A DNA stretch of 64,000 bases from Amanita rubescens (Eukaryota > Basidiomycota > Agaricomycetes > Agaricales > Amanitaceae): the NCBI GenBank assembly GCA_015039365.1, contig WION01000119.1, positions 62,001 through 126,000 of the forward strand, written 5' to 3'. Position numbers and translations under genes: made by a program. Shown here one piece after another: positions 11,933 through 23,556 of the stretch (within the stretch, counting starts at the first letter, position 1; each line of letters opens with the position of its first letter). The notes under the pieces were generated by a model. That model was not told the DNA's origin, did no database searches, and was given only the letters and a program-made list of their open reading frames with translations.

Positions 11933-13037
11933 GGGCGCTATATGCACAACGTTTCTGTGTGAGGTGTGGGGACAGAATAGCCATACTTGAGATTTTAGTT
12001 TGATTTTTAAGCACTGTATTGATATCTAGCATTTTACATAAATTTTGCTGATTTTTATTATTATTATTTGGTGGAGGGAGGGAGGGAAAGAGGAGGGCAA
12101 GCAAGGGATCGCACTGGATCACACAGAATGTGCTTAAGTAATGATTACGTAAATTATTAGTCAGAATTAGTCAGCGCTTTGTCAGCTGAGTCAGCCCGTG
12201 CCTGTTCCCACCCATCGTTCCCTTCTTTATAGATTCTCATGGACTGTGCAAGAACGTTCGTCGGATCCCACGCTATATCGCTTTTGACCTAGTCGAAAAC
12301 GTGTATTGAGACGGCAACCCCCGGGCCCCGAAGGATGCACCGTTTTCAAATCCTTCCAGCGTTTTCAGGCCGTTCATTGCATATTGTAACATTCTATACA
12401 TTCATCTGGTTCCCACTTCCACTCCTCTTCATTGGCATTATTCAATGCCCATGCCAATGGCAATGCAAGGATCAGCAACGTGGTTGGAAGATCCGCAGGA
12501 AAACTCCAATAATTTCTCTTGTTCTGGGAATATGAGCCCCGAGAATTCGGCCGTGACGGAAGGGTAGATGGAGCTGGGCATTCATCCTGTCAGTTACCTC
12601 ATCGCTCCGCACAAGATACGTATAGCTTATTCCGTGATAGCCCCAGTTCCAGAGTGTTATTCTGACCTAAATATCTCGCTACTGGAGGGTTCCAGCCGTC
12701 TATGCGAATTTGTCCATTAGCACAAGCCTTCGACGAGGTATTCCTCCAGGCTCGCAAAGACTCGTACAGCTCACACGAACTTCGAGAATGATTTTCTCTT
12801 GTTCGGATCCGATTACTGTCGAACTTTCACAGAGCCGGCCTTTCCATTTACATCGAAATCTGATGCGTCAAGTCAGAATAACATATTTCAACCACTCAAC
12901 TCCCACCGGGAAGGTTATAAAAATCGTCGGTTGTAAGAGGATCCTTATAGACCTGACAACTGGTATGAAAAGGATATAAGCCAACTTCTCCCCTCCACGC
13001 CTGCACCACATTCCGCCGGCGATCTTTCCACCGGTTG
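11933..13037. other. intergenic stretch with TATA-like site
   Basis: No gene recognised. A purine-rich GGA run sits at about 12070-12105. TATAAAA at about 12916 and ATATAAG at about 12973 are candidate promoter elements for the secreted-protein gene starting at 13038. Confidence 0.4.
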
Positions 13038-13745
13038 ATGGCGTCCTCCATCGTGCATTCCTTGCTGTTTCTGCAGATTCTCTGCCTCCGCTTTGTCGCC
13101 TCTCAGTATGTCCTAGGAACTGCGAACACGAAATACTACATCAGCGGCAGTGGTTACGAGCTGCCAGGCGACCCCGTTCATATTGCCAAATGCCACGGTG
13201 ACGAAGATAAACCTCCTCTAACTGCGCGGGTATGACTTAGCATATCTTGAAACTCCAGGTGTACTTACTCATCCTGATAGGCATTGGTGTTGTATCCGCC
13301 GCTCGAGGAGGGTCGCCTAAGTTCTATCTATGATAGATACTCTGGTCTGTTCATTGCTCCATACGTGAGTTTCATCGGTTCTTCCATCGGACTATGGAAA
13401 TGAATTGTGTATTAGGATGCCGGAAATGGCATAAGGCTTGCATGGAGCTCGCGCCCATTCCTGTGGCGATTGGAGAGCGTCAGTGATGGAAGCCATATGT
13501 AAGCGGTACACTGTTTATTTATTCGGTCCTTTGCGGAGTGCCTCGCCCAGAATCCTTCATCCGGAAAGCGACGAGTTCTTTTGGTACCATAACCTGGAGA
13601 TACCCGAGCTCGTGAGTTATTTTTTGATCATCAGTTAATTAAGTTGTAACTCAGACGGACATAGATCGAACTTGGCTATAGGCCAAACACTGCCACCGGG
13701 GGTGATACCGAATGGACCTTCCGACGCCCTGAAAACTATTATTGA
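13038..13745 (+). CDS. small secreted protein of unknown function
   Basis: Five exons join in frame with canonical sites: 13038-13229, 13281-13364, 13416-13498, 13539-13611 and 13665-13745 (about 170 residues). The N-terminus is a strong signal peptide (MASSIVHSLLFLQILCLRFV, then AS and a mature start near QYVLG). The mature part is aromatic-rich with short spaced motifs (YYISGSGYEL, FLWRLE, FFWYHNLEI, GGDTEWTFRRPENYY). The spacing is compatible with a beta-trefoil or similar all-beta fold such as fungal protease inhibitors or lectins; that is a guess from pattern only. No cysteine framework is evident. I do not recognise a family. Confidence 0.65.
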
Positions 13746-13918
13746 TTCGGTCACGGCCCTCTAAAAGTCCACCCAGTGACACCATTGTACTTTTTACCGC
13801 CCAGGGCCCGAATCTTACCGAGTCCTTGTTGATAATTGCTAATACACAAAAGGTTCCTCGGTTATATCCGATTGATAACGTTGTACCATACTTTTAAAAA
13901 AAACAGAATCGATGCGTT

Positions 13919-16900
13919 CTAGAATGCCTGCGTGTAGTCTCTAAATGCTTCCTGCCTCATAATTCCCTCGACTTCGAGCTCAGGTGATTCTGGTATCGGA
14001 AGATTGCTCTTGAATCTCCTAATCGCCTCGAGCCTCATATGCCAATTTGTCTTGACTTCGTTTCTCGTTGTGTCGCGATTTGTTTGCGCAAAAATGGACG
14101 CGAACCAATCGGCCAGCAGACTAAGCTGTCTGACGAGAAACGGTAGGTTCATACCCGAGATGAGCTTAAAGTTCCCCACAGGAACAAATTCCGTCATCCC
14201 AGGTGCTCGTTGCACCATGACCTTGAAATACTCGCTTTCGTATTCTTTATCAGAAAATGCTGATATCCCACCAGGAGAGTGTGGCTCGATGACGATGTTG
14301 ACAAATTGGAATTGGGTAGACAGCGTATCAAAGCGATACGGCAATCCAGAATCGTTCCAAACAATCCGCACGTAGTCATTGCCGATGTGACGCTTTTTGT
14401 TATTGGATTGCGGATCGTGAGCACAAGTTGGCATCATCGTTGCGGTGTGGTATAGTATTTGGCCGATGTCGTCCCACCATGCATATGCGTACTCTCCGTC
14501 CTCATCGGGGTCCAGCCCGCCGGCGTACACGTCTAGCTGTCCACGAAGGTTGATTAGCCTGCCCATGCCCTCCAAAAAACGTGTGTATGCTGGGGAGCCA
14601 TGCGTATTGCGCAGTATTTCAACCTCGTTGGTCTGCCCTGGCGCGACGTACAAGATTCCAACTTTGTGCGTGTCGATGACGGGTATTCGGTCGATTGTGT
14701 TAACAAATTTGGGCACTGTTGTCGGATCTGCGCGTACCTGCACGGTAGGCGGATTAAGGAATGTGGGATAGGGAGAAAACTGGATAGCAAAGTACGATGG
14801 ATCCACAGCTACTTCCTTTCGTCTTTGCGAAGGTGCTGACTTCTTCCATACATATCCAGTAATGGGATCCGGTCGAGGTAATTCATCCTCTGCGTCTGCC
14901 ACAGCCTCGAATATTTTCCCTAGTTGCACTGTCTATCGACAAGTCAGTCCTTTAGCATTAGCCCTGAATAGTTAAGCGATACCTGCGCCTCTTCTGTCGA
15001 GAACAGTGGACCTTCGTAGTCCTCGGGTCCTGCACGCAGGATCTGCGGTGGATCTCTTTCCATTAGCAGCGCCGCAGGTATCGAGACGCGATCAAGGTCA
15101 ACTTCACCCGGTCCTACGACCGGTGCATTTTCCACTCGACACAAGAACTTCGTGAACCCACTAGGCCTCCGCATTAGGACTTCCAGCCATCCAAGCCTCG
15201 GAAGCGCACGAATCGTGACAACGGCATTGCCGATTACCCATGTCTTCTCTTTTTCTGTTACTTCCGACGGTTGCTCATTGGTTGGATTCATCACGACGTC
15301 GGCGAGAAGAGAGTTTGCGGGACGAGGATCGGCAGTAGCATAAGTGTACCTCGCCAGCCAATCGAAGCACACTTCGGTCGGGCCGTCAACAGCTTCGTTG
15401 CCTTCATTCGCTATAAGAAGTTGCCTTGTAATGAACTTGATATGTTTCACCCTATCTGGCAACCGAAGCGCAAGGAACCAGACATAAATGACGTAGTACG
15501 ACAATACTCGTACGTGCTGTGATAATGCCCAAGAAAGTGTCGGCGATGCACTGTGTCGGCTGTGGTGCTGAAGGTATTGCAGGGCGACGCCAAAAACAGT
15601 CTTGAAATCCTCCTGGGTAAAGCTCGCATAAAGGTGGGGAAGTGATGCGATGATACTGATATAGGCCAAAATGTGGACGGCCATATCCGGATTGGACATG
15701 ATTTGCGACAGATTCTCCAAAATCTTGGGCAGATATCTGGTCGTCGAGCGCGGCATTTCAAACGCTGCCAATGTGAGGGCGTGGAGAGCACATTTAGTTG
15801 TTGACGGGCTTTCATTCAAACCAGCGTATAAGACTTCCATAAGGACGTGTCTTTGTTGCGGTTCATAACATCGTCGGTAGCCGATTAGTACCTCGATCGT
15901 GTAGTGCGCCAATCCTAGTGCATCTCTCTGCCGCGTAGATCCCATAGCCAGGGACTTGTTTAAGATGCCTGAGCATAGCACAGTCAATAACTGTGAAATC
16001 ATTTCCTTTGTCTTGGGTCCACAGAAGAAATGCTTGTTTGCGAGTTGAAGCGGTAGATGACACAAAGCGTACGATATGAGCTCCCACTCTTTCTCACCTT
16101 CCAGTATGCTGATGAGCATTTCGACGTGCTTGCTCACGGGCAAGCAATAGCAAGTAGGCGGACCGGATTCCCGAGAATCGTGAGTCGTGAGGGTTTCGCT
16201 TGGCGAATCGGTTTCTACCGAAAATGGTATTACTTCAGGATAGTACCACAATGGGTCTCTGGGCTTTATGGGTGCGGGCATGGTCACCTGGGGTTGCAAT
16301 CCAATGGAATACCCTGCAGGAACCCTTGATCGACTTCGGCTTGATGTTCTTCTAGTTACTCCAGTGCCAACAATTTTCCCTCTCGATCCCTGTCTCCCCA
16401 GCCTCTCCTGTGGCACTCTTGAACGGGCTTTATGAGCATCGCTTCGTTCGCTGAGACTACTGGAATGTGAGAGAGCTCCTTGCCTGTCACGGCCGTTGCC
16501 ACCACTTCCACCGACATCCTTCAATCGCCCTATTGATGCGGCTAACGATTCAACGCTCCCATTCCCATCGTAATAATCCTGGATGAAGAAAACGCGATGA
16601 TCACTATCAGCCCTCAACCGCATCAAAAATATCAGCGCGGTCAGGCGCGCCTCAACCGTCGCGTTCTGCCCAATAGTTCCTGAACCTGTTTTGTTCTCGT
16701 TACACTTGGTCTCTAAGCGGGTAAAGTAACTCACCACCAGCAATGCTCACCAAGGCTTCATACACCTGGATTACTAAACGAATCCCTTCCTGGTCCATCG
16801 TGAACGGTGAAAAAACCAATTGGCTGAATATCGAAACCAGTGCACAAACGCCGCATAACGATCGAGCAGTGTAAACAGCCTCCCGGGAAAGCATTGGCTG

Positions 16901-19900
16901 AGGTGAGGCGTTGACCTGACGTACAGACGGATCAATAGGCGCGTTGTTATTGGCAGAGGTGGCACTAGTGGTAGTAGTGGCATTTGACGAAGCCGAAGAC
17001 TCATCAGTAGTGGCAGCGCTGCTAGTACCCGTACTGGAACTTGCATTCGACGTGGAAGTGGTACCTGCATAGGCTTCCGGTCAACATCGGAAAGAAGACA
17101 AAGGCGGGTGAAAACTTGCCTGCAGCGAATGATGACAACAATGAGATCAAGCCGCTTCCGCTGGTTGCATTGTCCTTCGCGACTCCGCTGCCCCCATCTC
17201 TGGCTGACCCTGCCGCAGTTGCCGACGGCATCAGAATTGTTCCCGTGCCAATTCCCGTCCCTGCATATTCACTCTGCATCCTCGATATGACAGGCGAAGT
17301 CGCCCCCGAAGGAAGCGGCGTTCCTCCCACTGGCACCGTCCCTTCCACTCCTCCATTCAACGTGGTCGAATCAAATGACTTGGCTTCGGAGGAGACCTTT
17401 CCAGCACCACCATCCCCAGCCACATTGAGAATCAAATCCAAAAATGGCTCAATGTCTTTCACTGGGAGGCCTTCCACCGTTCGCAAAACGACTTCATCAG
17501 CAAGGAGCCGCCAGACAACCTCAAACTCGTCTCGCGCCTCCAACCCTCCACCTATCCCCATAATCCCCGCAGATCCTGCAGGCATCGCACCGCCCCCAAG
17601 ACTCGTCGCGTCAATCCCCCACCAGACGATTGACGTCGCAAACTCGCACACGACATCCGCCAACGCGCGCCTGTACGTCCCCATATCCCGGACACTATCG
17701 TACATCCTATCCAGCACCACCATCGCCTCCTCCCTAGTTTTCCTCCTGCTCAGCTGACCGCCGATCCCAATCAACCCTGCACAGCGTTCGGGTTCAATAC
17801 CCTCTTCATCCGCACCCTCACCACCACCTCGTTTTCTCCAATCTCCCGCAAACGCTCCCCACTGATCTGACTCGCGCTCCGCCACGATTTCCTCCATCCA
17901 ATTCAAATCATGTTGGGCCAATGCCAAGCCTCTCCGCTTAACATCCTCCTTCGTCTCCGTCGAAAGACCCGCATCAACAACGCACACCACGCCTAAAAGA
18001 GACCTCCAATTCGCCAGCCAGTCCAAACTCGTCGGACTCAGCTCGTGCATTCGCATCATGACATCTGGCAACGGAGCCAAGTCCGAGTCGGTGAGATAAT
18101 CTGAGAGGGAGGCAAGCGTTAAAGAAAGGAGAGGGCGAAGGGGTGTCGTGAAATGCGATCTGGATAAGAGCGTTGTGAGCGTGCGGATGAGAGTCGATGA
18201 ACCGTGGTGCGGAGTGGCACCTGGTGTAGGCTGAGATTGTACAAGAGGGGCAGACGAAGCCATAAATGCAAGGGGGGACATAAATGTGGGTGGCGTAGCG
18301 GCACTGGACGTGGGGGTGGTGCTGCGAGGGATGGCGCCAGAATGGGAGAGCGAGTGAGCAAGACGGGGTCGCGCTGAGACAGGTTGAGGATGTAAGCGTA
18401 TGATATAAGTGATTCCTAGTTTCCTGCATTTATGCATTAGAACGGCCAACCGAGGAAATCAAAACTTGGAACCCACCTTAATCCTTTGAACCAACCAGCC
18501 AATTGGAACAGCGTCTCGCCAATAGCCACACTCTCGTCTTCCTCCATCTGGCTGCCGGCCACTCCGCTGGGGTTCGCACCAGCGTATCCAGCACCACCTC
18601 CCGCATACTCATAATCATCATCCCCTCGTTCATCCACCTCCTGCAACAAATCCTTCAACACACCCGCAATCTCTTCCAACACACGTTCCGTAGCCTCCCT
18701 CAACCTCTGCCTCTCCTCCTTATCATCCTTCGCTTTTGCCTTCTTGTCCCCTCCCTTCCCTCTCGCACCCCTCTCCACACCCACTTCCCACTCAACCCAC
18801 GACTTGACAGCCCACCTCAACGTCCGTCCAATCCTCACAATATCCCATTCATGCCCCCTTGCCACACCCCCGGTCTCCTTCAAAAACCCAACGGCATCCC
18901 CAAGCGGCGCAACACCCCCAGAACCGCCCACACTCGGCCACGCACGCTCCATCGCCTGCCACTCAACATCCACTCGCGCGGGCACACCACTCATAGTGTA
19001 CCCGAAATTCGTCTCGCGGGATATATACGTCCGCGCGAGGCGCGAGATGAGCGAGCGGCGGAGGGCAGTACGTAACGTACGATGAGCGCCGAGACACGTG
19101 TGGATCGTGAATAGAGTAGGAGAGGTAGGATGGAGTGGTTGGGGGTAGTCTGCCTGTCCATGACTTCCTGATGAGGGCGGAGCTGGGACGGAGCTTGAGC
19201 CTGCACTCGCGCTCTGTTGCGTCGAAGACGATGGATGAGAGAGGGACGGGTGGAAGGACTGTAAGTGGACTGAGATGGAGGGCAGAACCGGTGAGACAAA
19301 GCTCGCCATAGGTGACGTAGGCATAGTTAACGGTACCTGCGGCGGTGGAAGAGATAGAAGTGGTGGGATGGGTGTCGCAGGTTGCGTTGGGACTGGAGAA
19401 CTCGTCATAAAAGAGAAACGGTCCGTTGCTGGGCCTGGTTGAACCTGTTGCCCTTGTACGTAGGCTTGCTGGCGGCCTAGCAAAGGCTGCGGGTGCAACT
19501 GGGGAGACGGCTGATGCTCGAGTGGAGCTGCTGTCAAAGGTTCGGCCGGTGGAGGGAGCTCAGAGTGGAACAAGGGCGGCGGTGCGGACATATCTGGCGT
19601 CGTCTTTGGAGGTCCTAACCACACCTTGAGGATAAGTTTGGACAGAGTTGCATAAGGGCCCGTGAGAAGTTGACCCAAAAACGTCGTTATCCTCTCTTCT
19701 GTTTCACGCTTCCAGTCGAGCGATGCGCTGCTCGTGGAGGGCTGCGATTGAGATCGGTCTGTTGACGAAGCATTGTGCCTCGAAACGACAGATAGCCTGG
19801 ATAAGGGCGTAGCACAAAATGCAGTAGCTCGAAACAGAGTAGGAATGATATCCTGCAGATGTTGCGGCGAGAGCATCTTGTCTTGGGAGAATAGATGAGT

Positions 19901-20917
19901 TAGATAAAGATGTATCGCTATTTCCGCAGGGTGTTTGAGGTGCGCCAGTCCAATTGCTGGTGCAGATGTAGTTGCAGAAGCGATTGTTGAAGTCGACGTC
20001 GTGCGCCTATGCGCCTGAGTAGACCGGGCGGATGGCGCTCCGGTTGTCGTTATCGAAGGCGTGGACGGTTGAGCCTGACCAAGTTCTTCTGGCTCCTCGC
20101 TTGCGGGATCATACCCTTTTGTCCTAGGCAGCTGGACAGCCCTATCCACTAGCGTGGCATAGAACGTGATAACAGCATCTAGCTCTTCATCGGGGATCCT
20201 AGCCACGTTTTCGGATTTGTCGAGTATTTTCGAGATAGATTCTGCACAGAGAGTGATGCACCGTTCCCGATCGTTTCTTTCGTTGCGTTCATCTATAAGC
20301 GAGCTGGATCGGGGAGGAGGGCTGATACCCTCCTGCACGTTTATCGCGCGTGCTTCGAGGATAAGGAGGCCATCGAATGAGGTTTGAATCCAAAACTTCA
20401 ACAGTTCAAGGACGGCTTCCTCGATCCCTAGGGTATCTGTGCCATACCCTGTCATCCCCCTGAGAGCCTTCAGCCTCGGCTCCCAAGTCTCTGCGGCCCA
20501 CTCTTTGCACATTGTAAAGAGTGAGAATAACGTCAACCTATCTGCGGTCGTCAGTTCCTCTCTTTGCTCGTTCTCGAAGTACGAGCCCATAAGATCGTAT
20601 CCTGCAGCTTGTATGGCCGTTGGTCTGTCTGGATCGCACAAAGAGAGCCAGATGGGTACAAAGAAAGATCGTTTAGGAAGCGGTGAAGCTGTTGGGAGGA
20701 CCGAAGCGAGATGACGGGCATAGACCAGAGAGGGGACAGCTGGGGGCATCAAGGATGAGATGAGGTCATAGATCTCGAGACTAGGCTGCGACGTGTGTAG
20801 GCTAGAGGACGACGAGGGCTCCGAGACGCGGGGTGCAGTACTCGGTGCAGCTGACGGTACGGAAGTTCGTTTGCGCCAGAAAAAGGCGGTGTTGGTTCGA
20901 GCGCGCGGGATCGACAT
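13919..20917 (-). CDS. TSC2: tuberin (TSC2), Rap/Rheb GTPase-activating protein
   Basis: Tuberin is the catalytic subunit of the TSC complex; it inactivates Rheb and so restrains TORC1. Five exons on the minus strand join in frame: 20917-18477, 18423-17120, 17064-16735, 16685-14983 and 14932-13919, about 2,200 residues (longer than the human protein because of low-complexity linkers). The N-terminus (FFVPIWLSLCDPDRPTAIQA, FSLFTMCKEWAAE) matches the tuberin N-terminal domain. The last exon holds the Rap-GAP domain: VGILYVAPGQTNE, LDVYAGGLD, YHTATMMPT and KKRHIGNDYVRIVWNDSG. The Asn in HIGND is the catalytic Asn-thumb of the family. Intron 17119-17065 uses a GC donor (GCAAGT). The gene looks intact, in contrast to several neighbours. 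Confidence 0.9.
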
Positions 20918-20969
20918 CGTCGTCGTCGCGCAAAACGACGAGCTTGCTTGATTACCTCATCACACATGA

Positions 20970-21834
20970 CTAATTTAGCAATTTCATCGTACGTAACGCT
21001 ACGATACTAATCCTAACACCAGCTGGGCATACGTCGTGTCTCGCCATTAAGAGGAAAAATGCATCACGGTCTCGCGTCTCGCCATTCTCGAGTCTGGTTG
21101 CTAATGCATAAGCGAGTAATGGACCAAGTGTGCCAGCGCAGGGTAGCGGATGTCGAGTCCGAAGAGCACTTGAGCGGGAGTTACGTCGGGTGCAAGTGGG
21201 ATAACGAAAGTGAGGATGAGACCGGAGACAATCATTAATGCCTGTTGTAGCATATATGTTCTTGGTCGCTTGTGTCGTAGTTGGTGATGTCAGAACGGAT
21301 GGACAGTCCACAATGGAAGGTGGGGTCAGGGCCTGATGGGTGATACGGAGCGTTGGAACTGCCGTTGTTGGTGGTATGCTGGTGATGGTGGTAGAAGGGG
21401 ATGTGGATGCAGGTGGTGATGCGCATAGTCGCGAGACATTGCTATTGTGGCTACCTACCACTCTGGAATGGATGTGGTGGCAGGTAGACCGGATAAGGAG
21501 AGGAAGGTGGCCTGGCGAGGAAGAGCCGGGACGAGGATACCGAAAATATAGTGTTGACCGTGATCTGTACCTTGTCCGCGGTTTCTTCTCGCCTTTGCAT
21601 AGCCCGGATGTCTAGGTCGGCTGAATGCTTCTGTGGATCTCGATAAATGCGCGAAATTCCTAAATTAAATGAAAAGACAAACATTCGCCATCTGGATAGC
21701 GACCACTCTCCAACTTCTTGCCAGTTCTTTTCCTCAGACGACGCAGCCTCCTCCTTAACATGTTCAGAATACATACAGGACGAGCTGTCACTTTCTCCTG
21801 TGCCAATGTCAGGTTTCTGCGTTTCATTAATCAT
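20970..21834 (-). CDS. possible multi-exon membrane protein, unidentified
   Basis: A minus-strand frame from ATG 21834 (MINETQKPDIGTG) reads to KNWQEVGEW. There a 44-nt intron (21703-21660, donor GTCGCT, acceptor TTTAG) shifts to a frame that stays open for about 65 codons (NFAHLSRS to TTSIPEW). A later segment near 21240-21190 encodes a clear hydrophobic stretch (ALMIVSGLILTFVIPLAP), preceded by an AACAG acceptor. Exon joins after TSIPEW are unclear, and the end is uncertain (about 20970-21110). It lies head-to-tail upstream of TSC2 on the same strand. I recognise no family. Confidence 0.35.
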
Positions 21835-23090
21835 ACAAACTCTCCTCTCTATAAAACGGTATTAAGGCACCGTTTTCGATCAACGACCGGCACTCACCAG
21901 CATATTTGCAAACTTCTTCATCATACCGTCCACGTAAATCGTACTTGCCTGTCGTCGCTACTCTCCCATTCTTGCCCATTTTCGCCAAACCCCCAAGCTC
22001 AACAAACTATTTCTGAAACGGTGGCGTCGAAATGACATCTGTAACACCATATTTTGCCGCTGCTGATCAATCTGCGAGGCCTTCTCGTCAAATTCGTCCC
22101 GCAATACCACCTCGACTAGTTCGGGTCCTCCCCTCTATGTTCCGCGCTTTGTGAAGCCACACCCGTGACAGTCAAAAGATGCATCCCCACGAAATTAGAC
22201 GTGTGTATCTCTGTGAATTCGATGAGAAATAGAAGAGCCACAGGATTTGAGTAGCGTTTCCTATGATTCTCCAGGTTCTGGTGTAGGAGAAGGTAATGGG
22301 AGGTCAACCGCGGTCATTTCAGCATTTTTTTTTCCGTCATCTCATCATATTATTCCGTAAATGAAGAAGAACGGTTGACGTGACTGCTCTTGCCATTTTT
22401 TCCTTCGCTTCTTTGTTCCTGTTATGCTTTGCGCACTCCAATGACACCCGGTAAATGACATCTGCTGGGTTTAGGGGATATATGCGCTTGCTTTTGCCTA
22501 TGGGATGTTTCTTGTCCGAGGTGGTGCTCACTGGGAGAGGCTGGACGAGGTACTTGAAAAAGCGAGCGGAGGGATGATGAAGCGCTGGAGATGGGCGTAG
22601 TTTGGGCGTAGCGGAGTTGCCGTAGCAGTCCAGGTACTACAACGGCGGAGGGTTCTGCTGTAAGATGGTGTCGGGCTCTCATTTCCAATGCCGCTGAAAC
22701 TGTAGGTGCGGGAACGGGTGCAAGCGGGGCCAGCCTGTACAGATGACCTGGGTCAAGGCTCGTGAGTCTGACGCGCATCCTAGCGGCATCGGAGGAGGAA
22801 TCCGGATTCCGCATGAGGATTGGCCAGCGCTCAGGCTGAGCACAGCTGACGAGAACTCTAGGGAGAGGTAGCTGAAAGAGAAGAATCCACTGCTTGATTC
22901 ATAGTGGAAAGAGGCCGGTGGGCGAGGACATTTTGCCAGGCGAGACAGCGAAGGGCGATGTAAAGACGGTTTCCTTGCTTGACAATGCAGAAGCGAAAAA
23001 GTGAACAATACGCCACTGATGTTCCGGAAGCGACATCGATAGAAGTCCATAATGAATCGTCTTGCGGCCCTTCGGCCTTCACTTTCCTGA
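21835..23090. other. region without a recognised gene
   Basis: A TATAAAAC at about 21852 precedes a 40-codon plus-strand frame at about 22032-22155. Longer minus-strand frames at 22422-23137 are low-complexity and show no domain. Nothing is supportable. Confidence 0.35.
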
Positions 23091-23091
23091 A

Positions 23092-23556
23092 CCTTCCATC
23101 GCCAGTTGAGCGCTCTGAGTTTGTTCTCGGCATGCATCCAACAGCTCTACATCTCCGAGTCCCTTGACCCTCCTAGGCTCACCCTGAATCCTTGACCATA
23201 ATCGCTTTCAAGACCAACTGATGGCACCCCTCGGATGATGGCACCGTGACTAGCGAGTCGCAGCAATTGTGATGCCGTGATTCTACTATGGCCGCTACAG
23301 CATTGCTTACTATACTCGAGTCTAGGATAAGTATGGGCCAGGTATGATGAACCACTGTCGCTAGGCTAGCTTGCTCACCGAAGCAGGAGTCTGGCCGAAA
23401 GCCCAAGTTTACCACGAGGTTCCATGCGACATGTGACATGTTACAGAGTCACTTCTTTCTTCTTGACCACCATATACTAATAGCTCAGGCACATCGTGAC
23501 AAGACATCATTTTCAAGTACAATTCTCAATTCCATATATCATAGACATTGATTGCC
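23092..23556 (+). repeat. duplicated upstream region of the NB-ARC genes (copy A)
   Basis: From ACCTTCCATCGC at 23092 to the ATG at 23557 the sequence aligns, with gaps, to 62461-62977. Shared landmarks include GTTGAGCGCT, CATCCAACAG, TACATCTCCGAG, CGCTTTCAAGACC, GTGATGCCGTGA, a CATGTGACATGTTACA palindrome-like block and a TATA-like TCCATATAT close to the start codon. The duplication therefore covers the promoter as well as the gene. Confidence 0.7.

Noticed and set aside
12070..12105. GGA-rich run as a quadruplex or telomere-like element
   Set aside because: Short, irregular and isolated; no repeat array or context supporting it.
17041..17757. Plus-strand frame opposite TSC2
   Set aside because: Mirror of the low-complexity part of the TSC2 frame; no independent motifs.
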